A stretch of 62,442 bases of DNA from DATCHW01 sp036508135. Lineage in GTDB: Bacteria; Bacteroidota; Ignavibacteria; Tepidaquicellales; Tepidaquicellaceae. The DNA is taken from contig DATCHW010000057.1 in assembly GCA_036508135.1 (NCBI GenBank), positions 1 through 62,442 on the forward strand, read 5' to 3'. Below are positions 1 to 8,946 of this stretch, piece after piece. The position numbers were made by a program, and so were the translations under genes. Below the pieces are notes generated by a model, which searched no databases, was not told where the DNA came from, and worked only from the letters and a program-made list of their open reading frames with translations. The first letter of the stretch is position 1. The number at the start of each line of letters is the position of its first letter.

Positions 1-155
1 GGTGAAGAAGTAAGGACAAAGATAAAAAAAGAAACCCCGTAGGGGTGAAATATTTATAGCCAAAGAAATTCTCTCCCATTCCTAACCCCGTAGGGGTGAA
101 ATATTTGTAGCCAAAGAAATTCTCTCCCATTCCTAACCCCGTAGGGGTGACATTA
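1..155. repeat. Family A dispersed repeats at window start
   Basis: Three copies of the repeat whose core reads ACCCCGTAGGGGTGAAATAT (core positions near 34, 86 and 137) are separated by a near-identical linker containing AAATTCTCTCCCATTCC. CCCC-GTA-GGGG is a small inverted repeat. About 27 copies of this family occur in the window in both orientations, nearly all intergenic. The rest of 1-349 holds a family C hairpin and a CCCTCC/GGAGGG hairpin, with no gene seen. Function unknown. Confidence 0.8.
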
Positions 156-248
156 TATAAATGAAGAGCATTGAACCCTCCAAAGAGACGCTTGCCCGAC
201 GAGCCAGGAGATTCGAAAACAGAATTGAAAAATGAAGAAAGTAAAAAA

Positions 249-298
249 ACTCATCTGGTGAATAATAAGCGGTAATGTTGGTAATTCACCTGATGAAT
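249..298. repeat. Family C hairpin repeat
   Basis: A ~50-bp unit bounded by inverted arms ACTCATCTGGTGAAT and ATTCACCTGATGAaT, with a loop containing AAGCGGTAATGTTGG. The surrounding ~107 bp (232-340) is nearly identical to 6650-6757. Other copies lie at 6668, 8217, 8405 and, degraded, 22009. It looks like a small non-autonomous palindromic (MITE/REP-like) element. It lies downstream of the RND gene on the minus strand, but no T-run supports a terminator role. Confidence 0.75.
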
Positions 299-349
299 TA
301 TCAGCATAATCAGCCTGCCCTCCATCTTTTTAGAGGGTTCTTTCTGTGA

Positions 350-3300
350 TTATAGTTTTGCAAGTTCGGCATCTTCTGCCATCTTTTTTCCTCTGTGGAA
401 TTTTTCTTCAAACAAGGTATAAAGCGTCGGAACGAAAATCAAAGTGAGGAATGTAGAAGCGGTCAATCCGCCGATAACTGCAATTGCAAGAGGTGCCTGC
501 GAAGATTCGCCGCCGATTCCGACTGCCATAGGTATCAAGCCAAGCACGGTTGCAAGAGTTGTCATCAAAATCGGACGAAGTCTCGTCTTTCCGCCCTTCA
601 ATACGGCTTCGTGCAGTTCAACTCCTTTTTTCCTCAGGCGGTTCGTGTAGTCTATTAATAGTATTCCGTTTGATACTACAATACCCACCATTACTATAAC
701 GCCTTCAAAAGAAGTGACTGACAAAGTGGTATTAGTAATGAACAGCATCCATACAACACCTACCATCCCAAGCGGAACCGAGAACATGATAATAAACGGA
801 TCTACCAACGACTGGAATTGTGACGCCATTACCATATATACTAAAACAATTGCAAGTCCGAATGCAAGGAATAACGAACTGAAAGTTTTACTTTGCTGTT
901 CCGCATTTCCGCTTAATTGTATCTCAAATCCGGGAGGTTTTTCGAGCTCTGCAAGTTTTGCTTTGATTTCTTCGGCAATACTTCCAAGGTCTCTTCCCTC
1001 CACATTTGCGGTTACATCTACAAGCCGCTGCTGGTATTTTCTGTCAATCTGAACAGGCGACTTGGTCATTTTTATATCAACGAAATTTCCAATAGGGACT
1101 GTTTTTCCTGATGGTGTTAATACGGTCAATTTTTTTATATCATCAATATTCTTCCTGTAGTCTTCGGACATTCTTACAAGAATATTATACTGGTTGCCTG
1201 TTCTCGGGTCGCTGAAGAGAGAAGCAACACTTCCGCTCATACCCGTTGATATGGTGTTTGAAATCTGTGAAACGCTTATACCGAGCGCCCCGGCTCTTAC
1301 CCTGTCAACAACAATTCTTGCTTCGGGCAGGTTGTTATCGCGGCTGATTCTCACGTCAGTAGTACCGGAAGTTGATTTGACAATATCAAAAACTTTTTGT
1401 GAAAGATCATCCGATGTTTCAAAATCATATCCAAGTATGGCGACATCAATCGGCGCTGAAGAGCCGAAGTTTAAGAGAAATTTTAAAAATCCTCCTGAAT
1501 TCAGATATGTCTGTGCTCCCGGAAGTGCCATTATTTTTGGTCTTAGTACCTTGATGATATCGAATACACTTCTGTCCCTGTCTGCTGCCGGGATAAGTGA
1601 TACCTGAACATTTCCGCTGTGGCTGCCGCCTCCTCCAAAACCTCCGCTTTTTGAATTGGACACCCCCATATCTGATATAATATTATTTACTTCGGGAACA
1701 TTTTCCCGAACAATTTTTTCTACCTGCTCTATAAATTTTTCTGTAATTTCAACTCTTGTTCCGACAGGCATTCTTACACTAATGGTGAACTGATTTTCAT
1801 CCGAATCCGGAAAGAATTCTGTCCCAATAAATTTGAAAAGGATAAATGACAAAGCAGAAAAAGCAACAATTCCGATGATAACTGATTTTCTGTGCTTAAT
1901 TGAAGATCTCAATGTATTCTCATAGAAATTGTCGAGATCGTTCAGCCATTTCTTTGTTTTTAACTGAAGTCTGTCTAAACGTTTTTTTGAATTCGGGTCA
2001 ACTTCCCTTTCGCCTGATAACGCTTTATAGCATAGCAGAGGTGTAACAGTACGCGAAACAAAAAATGATGCAAACAACGCTACGGTTATTGTAACAACGA
2101 GCGGTATGAATAAAAGCTTTGAAATTCCGGTTAAAAATACGACCGGTAGAAATACAATTACTGTAGTTAATGTCGATACAAAAATCGGCGCGGCTACCTC
2201 CTGTGCGGCATCAAGTGTTGCCTGAAGTTTGCTCACTTTATCACGTTTCATATTAGTATAGTGACGCGAGATATTTTCGAGTTCGACTATGGAGTCATCT
2301 ACGAGTCTTCCTACTCCGAGTGCCAATCCGCCGAGAGTCATAATATTCAGCGAGGTATTAGTGAACCTGAAGAAAATAAATGTTACTAATATGGACAGTG
2401 GAATTGCCACAAATATTATTAATGTACTTCTTGAATTTCGAAGGAAGATAATAATCACTAATACTGCAAGAATAGCTCCGAGTCCGCCTTCATGCATCAG
2501 TCCGCTGATTGAGTTGCGTATATATTCGCTCTGGTCAAAAGAAGTAGACACTTTCACGGACTGAGGAACATCACGGAGATTAGGAAGTTCTTTATTAATC
2601 TGGTCAACAACATCAACCGTATTAGAGCCGGGAGTTTTTTGTACTCGTAATACCACACCATGTTTTCCGTTTGTTCTGATTAACCGGGTCAGTTCCTGAT
2701 ATGAATCTTCGATTCTTGCAATATCACTCATCCTGACAGGAGCATCATTAACCGTTTTTACAATAATATCTCCCATTGGTTCAACTACATTGAACTGGCT
2801 TTCGGTTTTAAGGGAATAATCGAATACTCCTGATTTTATTTCACCGGAAGGGAGTATCAGATTTGAATTCTGAATTGCCTGAATAACCTGTTCTGAAGAG
2901 AGATTCGCGGCTTCTATTCTGTTACGGTCGAGAGTAATATGAATTTCTCTGATTTTTCCGCCGCTTACCTGTGCTGTTGCCACTCCCGGTATGTGTTCCA
3001 GCTGTGGCTCGATAATATTATATGCAAGGTCATAAAGTTCCCGCTCGTCTATATCACTGCTTAATGCAATGGAAAGAATGGGGGTGTTTGTAATATCGAA
3101 CTTTAAAACTTGAGGCTGGGATACTCCGTCCGGAAGTATATTAAGAACCCGGTTAATTTTCTGTATGATATCTATGAATCCTTCTGACGTATTTGCTTCC
3201 CAGTTGAAATATATTCTTACCTGTGATATACCTTCACGTGTGGATGATTGAATATAATCCACATCACTGGTTGAACTCACGGCTCGCTCAATCGGCACTG

Positions 3301-3490
3301 TAATGCTTTGCTCCATATCCATTGGTCCCGCACCGCTATAAAACGTAACTGCTGTTATGCTTGGCAGCTGAATATTCGGAAGCATATCAATCGGAATCTG
3401 GAAAAAAGAAACCAGACCAAGTACGAGAACAGCAAAAGATGCCATTAGTGTACTTATCGGGTATTTAAGTGAAAGGCGTGTAAGCCACAT
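350..3490 (-). CDS. RND efflux transporter (HAE1/AcrB-like inner-membrane subunit)
   Basis: Proton-driven exporter of the resistance-nodulation-division family, expected to pump hydrophobic compounds out as the inner-membrane part of a tripartite pump. At 1046 residues it has the usual family length. It starts with a transmembrane helix followed by PIDMLPNIQLPSI, typical of HAE1 proteins. A second cluster of helices begins near residue 330 and contains GRLVDDSIVELENI, whose paired aspartates match the proton-relay site of helix 4. The last helices run to about residue 1030. Its start lies 3 bp after the stop of the adaptor gene, so the two are surely co-transcribed. No TolC-like outer-membrane gene is in the window. 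Substrate cannot be told from sequence. Strong family call. Confidence 0.95.
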   Translation of the reverse strand: MWLTRLSLKYPISTLMASFAVLVLGLVSFFQIPIDMLPNIQLPSITAVTFYSGAGPMDMEQSITVPIERAVSSTSDVDYIQSSTREGISQVRIYFNWEANTSEGFIDIIQKINRVLNILPDGVSQPQVLKFDITNTPILSIALSSDIDERELYDLAYNIIEPQLEHIPGVATAQVSGGKIREIHITLDRNRIEAANLSSEQVIQAIQNSNLILPSGEIKSGVFDYSLKTESQFNVVEPMGDIIVKTVNDAPVRMSDIARIEDSYQELTRLIRTNGKHGVVLRVQKTPGSNTVDVVDQINKELPNLRDVPQSVKVSTSFDQSEYIRNSISGLMHEGGLGAILAVLVIIIFLRNSRSTLIIFVAIPLSILVTFIFFRFTNTSLNIMTLGGLALGVGRLVDDSIVELENISRHYTNMKRDKVSKLQATLDAAQEVAAPIFVSTLTTVIVFLPVVFLTGISKLLFIPLVVTITVALFASFFVSRTVTPLLCYKALSGEREVDPNSKKRLDRLQLKTKKWLNDLDNFYENTLRSSIKHRKSVIIGIVAFSALSFILFKFIGTEFFPDSDENQFTISVRMPVGTRVEITEKFIEQVEKIVRENVPEVNNIISDMGVSNSKSGGFGGGGSHSGNVQVSLIPAADRDRSVFDIIKVLRPKIMALPGAQTYLNSGGFLKFLLNFGSSAPIDVAILGYDFETSDDLSQKVFDIVKSTSGTTDVRISRDNNLPEARIVVDRVRAGALGISVSQISNTISTGMSGSVASLFSDPRTGNQYNILVRMSEDYRKNIDDIKKLTVLTPSGKTVPIGNFVDIKMTKSPVQIDRKYQQRLVDVTANVEGRDLGSIAEEIKAKLAELEKPPGFEIQLSGNAEQQSKTFSSLFLAFGLAIVLVYMVMASQFQSLVDPFIIMFSVPLGMVGVVWMLFITNTTLSVTSFEGVIVMVGIVVSNGILLIDYTNRLRKKGVELHEAVLKGGKTRLRPILMTTLATVLGLIPMAVGIGGESSQAPLAIAVIGGLTASTFLTLIFVPTLYTLFEEKFHRGKKMAEDAELAKL

Positions 3491-3493
3491 AAC

Positions 3494-4600
3494 TTATTTT
3501 ACAATTTTAACTTTTGAGTTTTCCTGAATTAATTGCTGTCCGACCGAAACAACCTTATCGTTTTCATTTATTCCGGAAATAATTTCTGTTTTATTGTCAG
3601 ATTTCAATCCAGTCTGAACATATTTTTTTACTGCAGTGCTTTCTTCATTTAAGATAAAAACAAATTCACCGCTATCATCTTTTATAACGCACTGCTCGGG
3701 AATTATCAATGAACCGTAATTTGTTTCGAGTAAAAGCTCAACCTTTGCAAACATTCCCGGTTTTAAAATTCTTTTATCGTTATCAATATCCACCTGCAAA
3801 GGCATTGTCCTTGTGCTTAAATCAAGTGCCTGAGCCATTTTACGGAATTTTGCATTGAACACTTCTCCGGGATATGCATCTGTTGTAACGGTAACTTCTT
3901 TTACGTTTTCGAGTTTCGGAATATCTTTTTCAAGAACATTAACCAGGATTTTAAGTTTACTGATATCGGATAATATATAGATAGAATTCGAAGTACCCTG
4001 AGAAACAAGCGAGCCTTCATCAAGAAATCTTTTTGTAATATACCCGCTGAAAGGTGCGGTGATGTTGCAGTAGCCGACCTGAAGTGATGCGTTATTATAA
4101 TTTGCTATGGCAGATTCCACCTGTGCTTCCGACACTTTTACGAGAGTAATTGCATTATCAAGATCTCCCTGCGATGTAAGTCCTTTATCAAAAAGTATTT
4201 GTGTGCGCTCTAAATTCACCTTGTTATTTTCATGTGTTGCTTTCGCCTGATTGAGCAAGCCTTCTGTTTGCCTGACAGATTGATATAAGGTGCTTTTATC
4301 TATCGTAGCAAGGAGCTTCCCTTTTGGAGCATAGTCTCCTATATCAGCATACATTTTTTGTATGTTACCTGTTACCCTTGAATAAATGTTTGTTTGCTGA
4401 ACAGCAAGTATATCGCCCGAGAAAGAAAGTTTACTCGATATATCCCCGCGTTCAGGAGTAGTTACCTGAACTGCCTGTGGAGGCGGAACGGGTCGCTTTG
4501 ATGATTTTATATTTTCATTTATCCTGTAGTAAACAAGTGCTGCCGCGGCTACGATAAAAACAATTCCAAATATTATAAAATATCTTTTTCTTTTATTCAT
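3494..4600 (-). CDS. RND efflux periplasmic adaptor (membrane fusion protein)
   Basis: Bridges the RND pump to an outer-membrane channel. At 368 residues it has an N-terminal membrane anchor (residues 8-26), then a proline-rich linker. A split biotinyl-lipoyl-like domain follows: the first half includes YSRVTGNIQKMYADIGD and the second half includes ITAPFSGYITKRFLDEG. An alpha-helical hairpin lies between them (about residues 105-165), with a beta-barrel and membrane-proximal domain at the C terminus. This is the standard HlyD/AcrA order. It is the first gene of a two-gene operon with the pump; the intergenic gap is 3 bp. No regulator gene adjoins it. Family assignment is secure, substrate unknown. 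Confidence 0.93.
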   Translation of the reverse strand: MNKRKRYFIIFGIVFIVAAAALVYYRINENIKSSKRPVPPPQAVQVTTPERGDISSKLSFSGDILAVQQTNIYSRVTGNIQKMYADIGDYAPKGKLLATIDKSTLYQSVRQTEGLLNQAKATHENNKVNLERTQILFDKGLTSQGDLDNAITLVKVSEAQVESAIANYNNASLQVGYCNITAPFSGYITKRFLDEGSLVSQGTSNSIYILSDISKLKILVNVLEKDIPKLENVKEVTVTTDAYPGEVFNAKFRKMAQALDLSTRTMPLQVDIDNDKRILKPGMFAKVELLLETNYGSLIIPEQCVIKDDSGEFVFILNEESTAVKKYVQTGLKSDNKTEIISGINENDKVVSVGQQLIQENSKVKIVK

Positions 4601-4708
4601 TCCTGTATATTTAAGAAAATGAAGATTATTAATTTAATAATTTTAAACAATTCAAAAGTAAATCAAATTGCAGAAATTATATGTTGGTTGTGATAAGGTT
4701 TTAGTGCC

Positions 4709-4763
4709 CTTGTTGGTGTTTAAACGTAGTAGCCTGTCCCGATGTTTCGGGATCACCAACAAG
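4709..4763. repeat. Nested inverted repeat between divergent genes
   Basis: Outer arms CTTGTTGGTG (4709-4718) and CACCAACAAG (4754-4763) pair perfectly. Inside them is a second hairpin, CCCGA-tgt-TCGGG. It sits between the divergent adaptor and esterase genes. There is no T-run on either side, so it is not an obvious terminator; more likely a dispersed palindromic repeat. Confidence 0.6.
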
Positions 4764-4835
4764 AATGAAAATATTTCATAAATTATATTTGATACATTTT
4801 TTACTTATTTTTGTAAGTTATTAATAAATTGTATT

Positions 4836-5396
4836 ATGCACATATACATTCACGGTTTTGCAAGTTCAGGTAATGCAACTAAAGGAAAAATACTCAAAGA
4901 TTTTTTCGCGGGGAAAGAGAATGTAATTTCTCCCGATATTCCCGATGAACCTTTCGAAGCTGTTAAAATCCTCGGAGAATTCATTAATAATTCAAAAGAG
5001 CCCGTAACCCTCTGGGGAAGTAGTCTGGGCGGATTTTATGCAATCTATCTTGCATCAAAATATGATGTAAAAGCAGTCTTAATCAATCCTGCAATTAAAC
5101 CTTACATAGGACTTAAGCATTCTATCGGAAAGGTTCAAAGACACGGCTCGGATGAATACTTTGAGTGGAAAGAGGAATATATCCGCCAGCTTGAAGACCT
5201 CTCAAAAGAAATTTTTATGAAAAATATCAAACGCGGCAATATCACCCTTATGCTTTCAAAAGATGATGCACTGCTCGATTATAAAGAGGCACTGAAATAT
5301 TTAAACGGAAAGATTGGAAAACTTATAATCGAAGAAAAATCCGGACATCAATTTATGACGTTCAGAGAAGTACTGGAACGGGAAATTTCCCGATGA
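4836..5396 (+). CDS. YqiA/YcfP-like alpha/beta-hydrolase (esterase)
   Basis: Small cytoplasmic alpha/beta-hydrolase of the YqiA (UPF0227) type, a family known for esterase activity on short acyl or aromatic esters. At 186 residues it has the usual family size. It begins with IHGFASSGNATKG, the oxyanion-side loop. The nucleophile elbow GSSLGG places Ser63. An acidic residue in SKDDALLDY and the histidine in SGHQF complete a plausible triad. The last codons (EREISR and the TGA) lie in sequence resembling the dispersed repeat at 18115-18145, so the C terminus appears repeat-derived. Physiological substrate unknown. Confidence 0.8.
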   Translation: MHIYIHGFASSGNATKGKILKDFFAGKENVISPDIPDEPFEAVKILGEFINNSKEPVTLWGSSLGGFYAIYLASKYDVKAVLINPAIKPYIGLKHSIGKVQRHGSDEYFEWKEEYIRQLEDLSKEIFMKNIKRGNITLMLSKDDALLDYKEALKYLNGKIGKLIIEEKSGHQFMTFREVLEREISR

Positions 5397-6395
5397 ACAC
5401 GGGAACCGAAGAAACCCCGTAGGGGTGAAATATTTATAGAAAAAGAAGGTAAGTAGGTAAGAAGTAAAGAACAAAGATATAGAAAGGAACCCCATAAGGG
5501 TGAAATATTTATAGTCAAAGAATTTTTCCCATAATCCCCCCTCTCCTTCAAGGAGAGGGGCAGGTGTGAGGTGTTAAATAGGTAACGGTAAAACAAAAAA
5601 CGTAAACGTAAAAAAACAATTGTGTTCCTAACCCCGGCGGGGTGAAATATTTGTAGCAAAAGTAGGTGAGAAGGTGAGAAGTAAGTAGGTGAAGAAGTAA
5701 GAACAAAGATAGAAAAAGAAACCCCGTAGGGGTGAAATATTTGTAGCCAGAGAAATTTTTCCCATAATCCCCCCTCTCCTTCAAGGAGAGGGGCGGGGGT
5801 GAGGTGTTAAATAGGTATCGGTAAAACAAAAAACGTAAACGTAAAAAAGCAATTGTGTTCCTAACCCCGTAGGGGTGAAATATTTATAGCTAAAGAAGTA
5901 AGAACAAAGATATAGAAAGCAACCCCATAAGGGTGAAATATTTGTAGCCAGAGAATTTTTCCCATAATCCCCCCTCTCCTTCAAGGAGAGGGGCAGGGGT
6001 GAGGTGTTAAATAGGTAACGGTAAAACAAAAAACGTAAACGTAAAAAAGCAATTGTGTTCCTAACCCCGTAGGGGTGAAATATTTGTAGCAAAAGAAATT
6101 CTCTCCCATTCCTAACCCCGTAGGGGTGAAATATTTGTAGCAAAAGTAGGTGAGAAGTAAGTAGGTGAAGAAGTAAGAACAAAGATATAGAAAGGAACCC
6201 CATAAGGGTGAAATATTTGTAGCAAAAGTAGGTGAGAAGGTGAGAAGTAAGTAGGTGAAGAAGTAAGAACAAAGATATAAAAAGAAACCCCGTAGGGGTG
6301 AAATATTTGTAGCAAAAGTAGGTGAGAAGTAAGTTGGTGAAGAAGTAAGAACAAAGATATAGAAAGGAACCCCGTAGGGGTGAAATTATTTAAAT
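5385..6395. repeat. Composite family A repeat array
   Basis: About eleven family A cores are interleaved with two linkers. One linker is purine-rich (AGGTGAGAAGTAAGTAGGTG followed by AGAACAAAGATA). The other is a ~125-bp block present three times (starting near 5527, 5760 and 5960), carrying a CCCCTCTCC/GGAGAGGGG hairpin and a conserved AACGTAAACGTAAA stretch. Copies differ at a few positions, for example CCCCATAAGGG and CCCCGGCGGGG variants. Open frames across this area are low-complexity and share the repeat, so none is called as a gene. From 6396 to about 6650 no gene is seen. Confidence 0.85.
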
Positions 6396-6667
6396 AAAGA
6401 GCCTTCACCACGAAGGGCACGACGTAGCAAAGCTGCAAACAAAAAAAGAAATAAAAAATATTTTAACACGAAGGACACGAAACTCACGAAGAAGGACAGG
6501 AGTTAAATTGTATAATTTTTAGAACAAAAGAACTTAGCACTAATGTAAAAATTACTATAAATGTTTCTTAAAAAGTTTGCCTTTTTTACAACATTATTTT
6601 ATGTTGTAGCACTAAGTAAAAAATTAAAAATAAAATATCAAAAAGAAAAAATGAAGAAAGTAAAAAA

Positions 6668-6717
6668 ACTCATCTGGTGAATAACAAGCGGTAATGTTGG
6701 TAATTCACCTGATGAGT
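6668..6717. repeat. Family C hairpin repeat
   Basis: Arms ACTCATCTGGTGAAT and ATTCACCTGATGAGT with the same loop as the copy at 249. The flanks are also conserved with that copy, including the trailing CCCTCC...GGAGGG hairpin. Confidence 0.8.
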
Positions 6718-6758
6718 TATCAGCATAATCAGCCTGCTCTCCGTCTTTTTGGAGGGTA

Positions 6759-6965
6759 AATGCTTTTTATGTTTTTTACTCTTTCATTATTTCCCGATTT
6801 ACAGGTTCATCGGGATTTCACTCCGTTCAAAATTATTAATTATTTTCCTTCGTGAACTTCGTGTTAAAATGCTCTTTATGTTTTTTGTTTTCAATTATTT
6901 CCCGATTTACAGGTTCATCGGGATTTCACTCCGTTCAACATTAATATTTATTGATTTTCCTTCGT
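6759..6965. repeat. Family F repeat, tandem duplication
   Basis: Two ~105-bp units each contain a stretch reading TTTCCCGATTTACAGGTTCA then TCGGGATTTCACTCCGTTCA. Related single copies occur in reverse at 18095-18145, and a diverged copy lies in frame inside the gene at 61942. Translated in one frame the unit gives a hydrophobic segment containing RFIGISLRS. An open frame spanning the duplication (6749-7132) is explained by the repeat and is not called. Confidence 0.7.
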
Positions 6966-7014
6966 GCCTGCCCGCCTTCTTTTTGGCGGGTGATTTTGCT
7001 TGCCTTTCAAATCT

Positions 7015-8148
7015 TCAGGTAATGAATTTAATATGGTTTTCTTTATTGATAGTAGTGAATGTGGATTCGGGATATGCATTTCGCCAGGCGGAAGGGGCAT
7101 GTTTTTTTGCTGCGGAGAGCTTTATTTCATAAGCAGATAATCTACCGTCAGACTCCTCTATCCAGTCTATCTCCTGCTTATCATAAGTCCGCCAGAAATA
7201 GTAATTGACATACTTTTGTTCATAGGATAAATATTTCATTCTTTCTGAAATAACAAAATTTTCCCAAAGCTGACCGGTATCTTTCCTTGTACCGAAATCA
7301 CTAAAATCGCGTATTATTGCGTTCCTTATTCCGTTATCCCAAAAATAATATTTGGATGACTTGGTAAGTTCTTTCCTTAAATTTTTACTGAAGCCGCCGA
7401 CACGAAAAATAATAAATACTTTCGTGAGCAGGTCAACGTATTTATCAACTGTAACTTTTGACAATCCCGAATTTAATGCGATTTCACTTAAAGATACAAC
7501 AGAGCCTGTCTGATAAGCAAGCAAACGAAGTATTTGAATTATCTTCGACGAGGCTTTTACATTATCCAGACTGATGATGTCTTTAAGAAGGTATGAACTT
7601 ACAAGTTCGTTAAGGTATTCTTTTTTTTCATTTATACCTTTTATGTTCATTAGTTCGGGATAACTTCCAAAAATAAGTCTGTTGTTCAAATCCTGAATGG
7701 AGGTTGCGGGGCTATCATTCGGGTTTAATTCGCATTGAGCTACGGGATATAGAATATATGTCCATTTTCTGCCTGTCAGCGGCTCTCCAACTTCTCCGGA
7801 GAGGTCTAAAGAAGACGATCCGGATATCAAAATGGAAATTCCTTCAATATGGTCAACGATAAGTTTGAGAATACTACCGATATTTGGGATTTTCTGCGCC
7901 TCATCAATAAAAAGATATTTTATACCATAAAGTAATTCTTTATAATACTCTAAATCACGCCTTCTAAAGACATCCAGAGTATTGAAATCTTCTCCGTCGA
8001 AAGAAATATGTTTGCCATAAACTTTTGCTTTTATGATATTTAAAAGAAATGTCTTGCCCGTTCTTCTTGCACCAAATAATGCAATAACTTTATTAGGCTT
8101 TAATTTTGCAAATATTAAATCTTCGAGTTTTCTTTTTATTGTAATCAT
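7015..8148 (-). CDS. AAA ATPase with C-terminal DUF4143
   Basis: Member of the large COG1373-like ATPase family of unknown cellular role, common in TA- and defence-rich regions. At 377 residues it has Walker A GARRTGKT at residues 26-33 and Walker B YLFIDEAQ near residue 90. A sensor-like LISGSSSLDLSG follows, then a winged-helix linker and a C-terminal DUF4143 domain with YYFWDNGIRNAI. The DUF4143 part keeps EIDW...YEIK, the D-x(n)-ExK spacing of a PD-(D/E)xK fold, so a nuclease-like site may be intact. It is monocistronic, with two inverted repeats directly upstream suggesting its own control. Function beyond ATP binding is not established. Confidence 0.88.
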   Translation of the reverse strand: MITIKRKLEDLIFAKLKPNKVIALFGARRTGKTFLLNIIKAKVYGKHISFDGEDFNTLDVFRRRDLEYYKELLYGIKYLFIDEAQKIPNIGSILKLIVDHIEGISILISGSSSLDLSGEVGEPLTGRKWTYILYPVAQCELNPNDSPATSIQDLNNRLIFGSYPELMNIKGINEKKEYLNELVSSYLLKDIISLDNVKASSKIIQILRLLAYQTGSVVSLSEIALNSGLSKVTVDKYVDLLTKVFIIFRVGGFSKNLRKELTKSSKYYFWDNGIRNAIIRDFSDFGTRKDTGQLWENFVISERMKYLSYEQKYVNYYFWRTYDKQEIDWIEESDGRLSAYEIKLSAAKKHAPSAWRNAYPESTFTTINKENHIKFIT

Positions 8149-8151
8149 TAA

Positions 8152-8208
8152 TTAGATTATTATAGTAATCCAATTTAGCTAATTTAGATTAATAAAACAA
8201 TCTAATTT
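8152..8208 (-). promoter_or_regulatory. Promoter and paired inverted repeats of the DUF4143 ATPase gene
   Basis: Two inverted repeats with the same 8-nt spacing lie just upstream of the start codon at 8148: TTAGATT-N8-AATCCAA (8152-8173) and TTAGATT-N8-AATCTAA (8184-8205). Read on the minus strand, a TTG is followed after exactly 20 nt by TAAATTGG, seven of eight matches to the Bacteroidota -7 box TAnnTTTG. The repeats overlap both boxes. Operator function is inferred. Confidence 0.55.
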
Positions 8209-8216
8209 GGGAAAAT

Positions 8217-8454
8217 ACTCATCTGGTGAATATCAAGCGGTAATGTTGGCAATTCACCTGATGAGTAATAATCCTCCCCCTTAATCCCCCTCCAAAGGGG
8301 GAAATCATGTTCTACACTCTTTTACGAATCTTGGTTCGTCGGGAATTCGTAAAGAGAAAGGAGTTTTCGAATTAGTAAATTCGAAAACAGAAAAAAAGAA
8401 GGAAACTCATCTGGTGAATAACAAGCGGTAATGTTGGCAATTCACCTGATGAGT
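8217..8454. repeat. Two family C hairpins and a G/C-run repeat
   Basis: Family C copies at 8217-8266 and 8405-8454 flank a repeat reading CCCCCTTAATCCCCCTCC then AAAGGGGG (8275-8303). The latter has the same architecture as the segment found in frame in the genes at 46760 and 59361. A GCCGGCA/TGCCGGT hairpin follows at about 8470-8497. No gene is seen between 8149 and 8553. Confidence 0.75.
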
Positions 8455-8553
8455 AATAAATCTAATCAGCCGGCACTCTCAATGAAAAGAAAATGCCGGT
8501 AATAAAATTAATTTAATAGAAATATACTAATTTTTTATATAAATTATACTTAA

Positions 8554-8946
8554 ATGACAACAGAAGAACACATAAAATATTGGATTGACAGTGCGGAAAA
8601 TGATATGCTCGCTTCCGAGAGTATGTTTAAGTCAAAAAGATTCGATTGGTGTTTATTTATCGGGCACATTGTTCTTGAAAAAACATTGAAAGCAATATAT
8701 GTTAAAAACAACAATAATGACATTCCTCCTAAAATACACGACCTCATTAAGCTCTCGGAAAAGGCTAATTTGAAACTGACTGAAGGCAAAGAAAAAATTT
8801 GTGATCAAATAAATGGCTTTAATATTGAAGCGAGGTATCCGGAATATAAAAAAGAGTTTTATAAAAGATGTACTGTTGAATTTACGACTAATTATTTCGA
8901 AATTATTAAAAATGAATTTGAATGGTTAAAAACAAACCTGAAATAA
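8554..8946 (+). CDS. HEPN-domain protein (partner of MNT nucleotidyltransferase)
   Basis: 130-residue all-helical HEPN protein (PF05168-like). Recognisable features are IGHIVLEKTLKAIYV in the second helix, the PKIHDLIKL turn (His62, Asp63) and a conserved ARYPEY segment. HEPN/MNT pairs are known toxin-antitoxin modules in which HEPN is usually an RNase restrained by the nucleotidyltransferase partner. The canonical RX4-6H RNase motif is not visible here, so either this subtype acts differently or the protein is not a nuclease. The MNT gene starts 25 bp before its stop, which implies translational coupling. Family call firm, toxicity uncertain. Confidence 0.85.
   Translation: MTTEEHIKYWIDSAENDMLASESMFKSKRFDWCLFIGHIVLEKTLKAIYVKNNNNDIPPKIHDLIKLSEKANLKLTEGKEKICDQINGFNIEARYPEYKKEFYKRCTVEFTTNYFEIIKNEFEWLKTNLK

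Noticed and set aside
5301..6438. Several minus-strand open frames of 64-163 codons rich in YKYFTPTGF-like segments
   Set aside because: All are translations of the family A repeat array, share the same segments in overlapping frames and lack credible starts.
6749..7132. Plus-strand frame of 127 codons
   Set aside because: It spans the family F tandem duplication and then runs antisense into the DUF4143 ATPase gene; no ribosome site.
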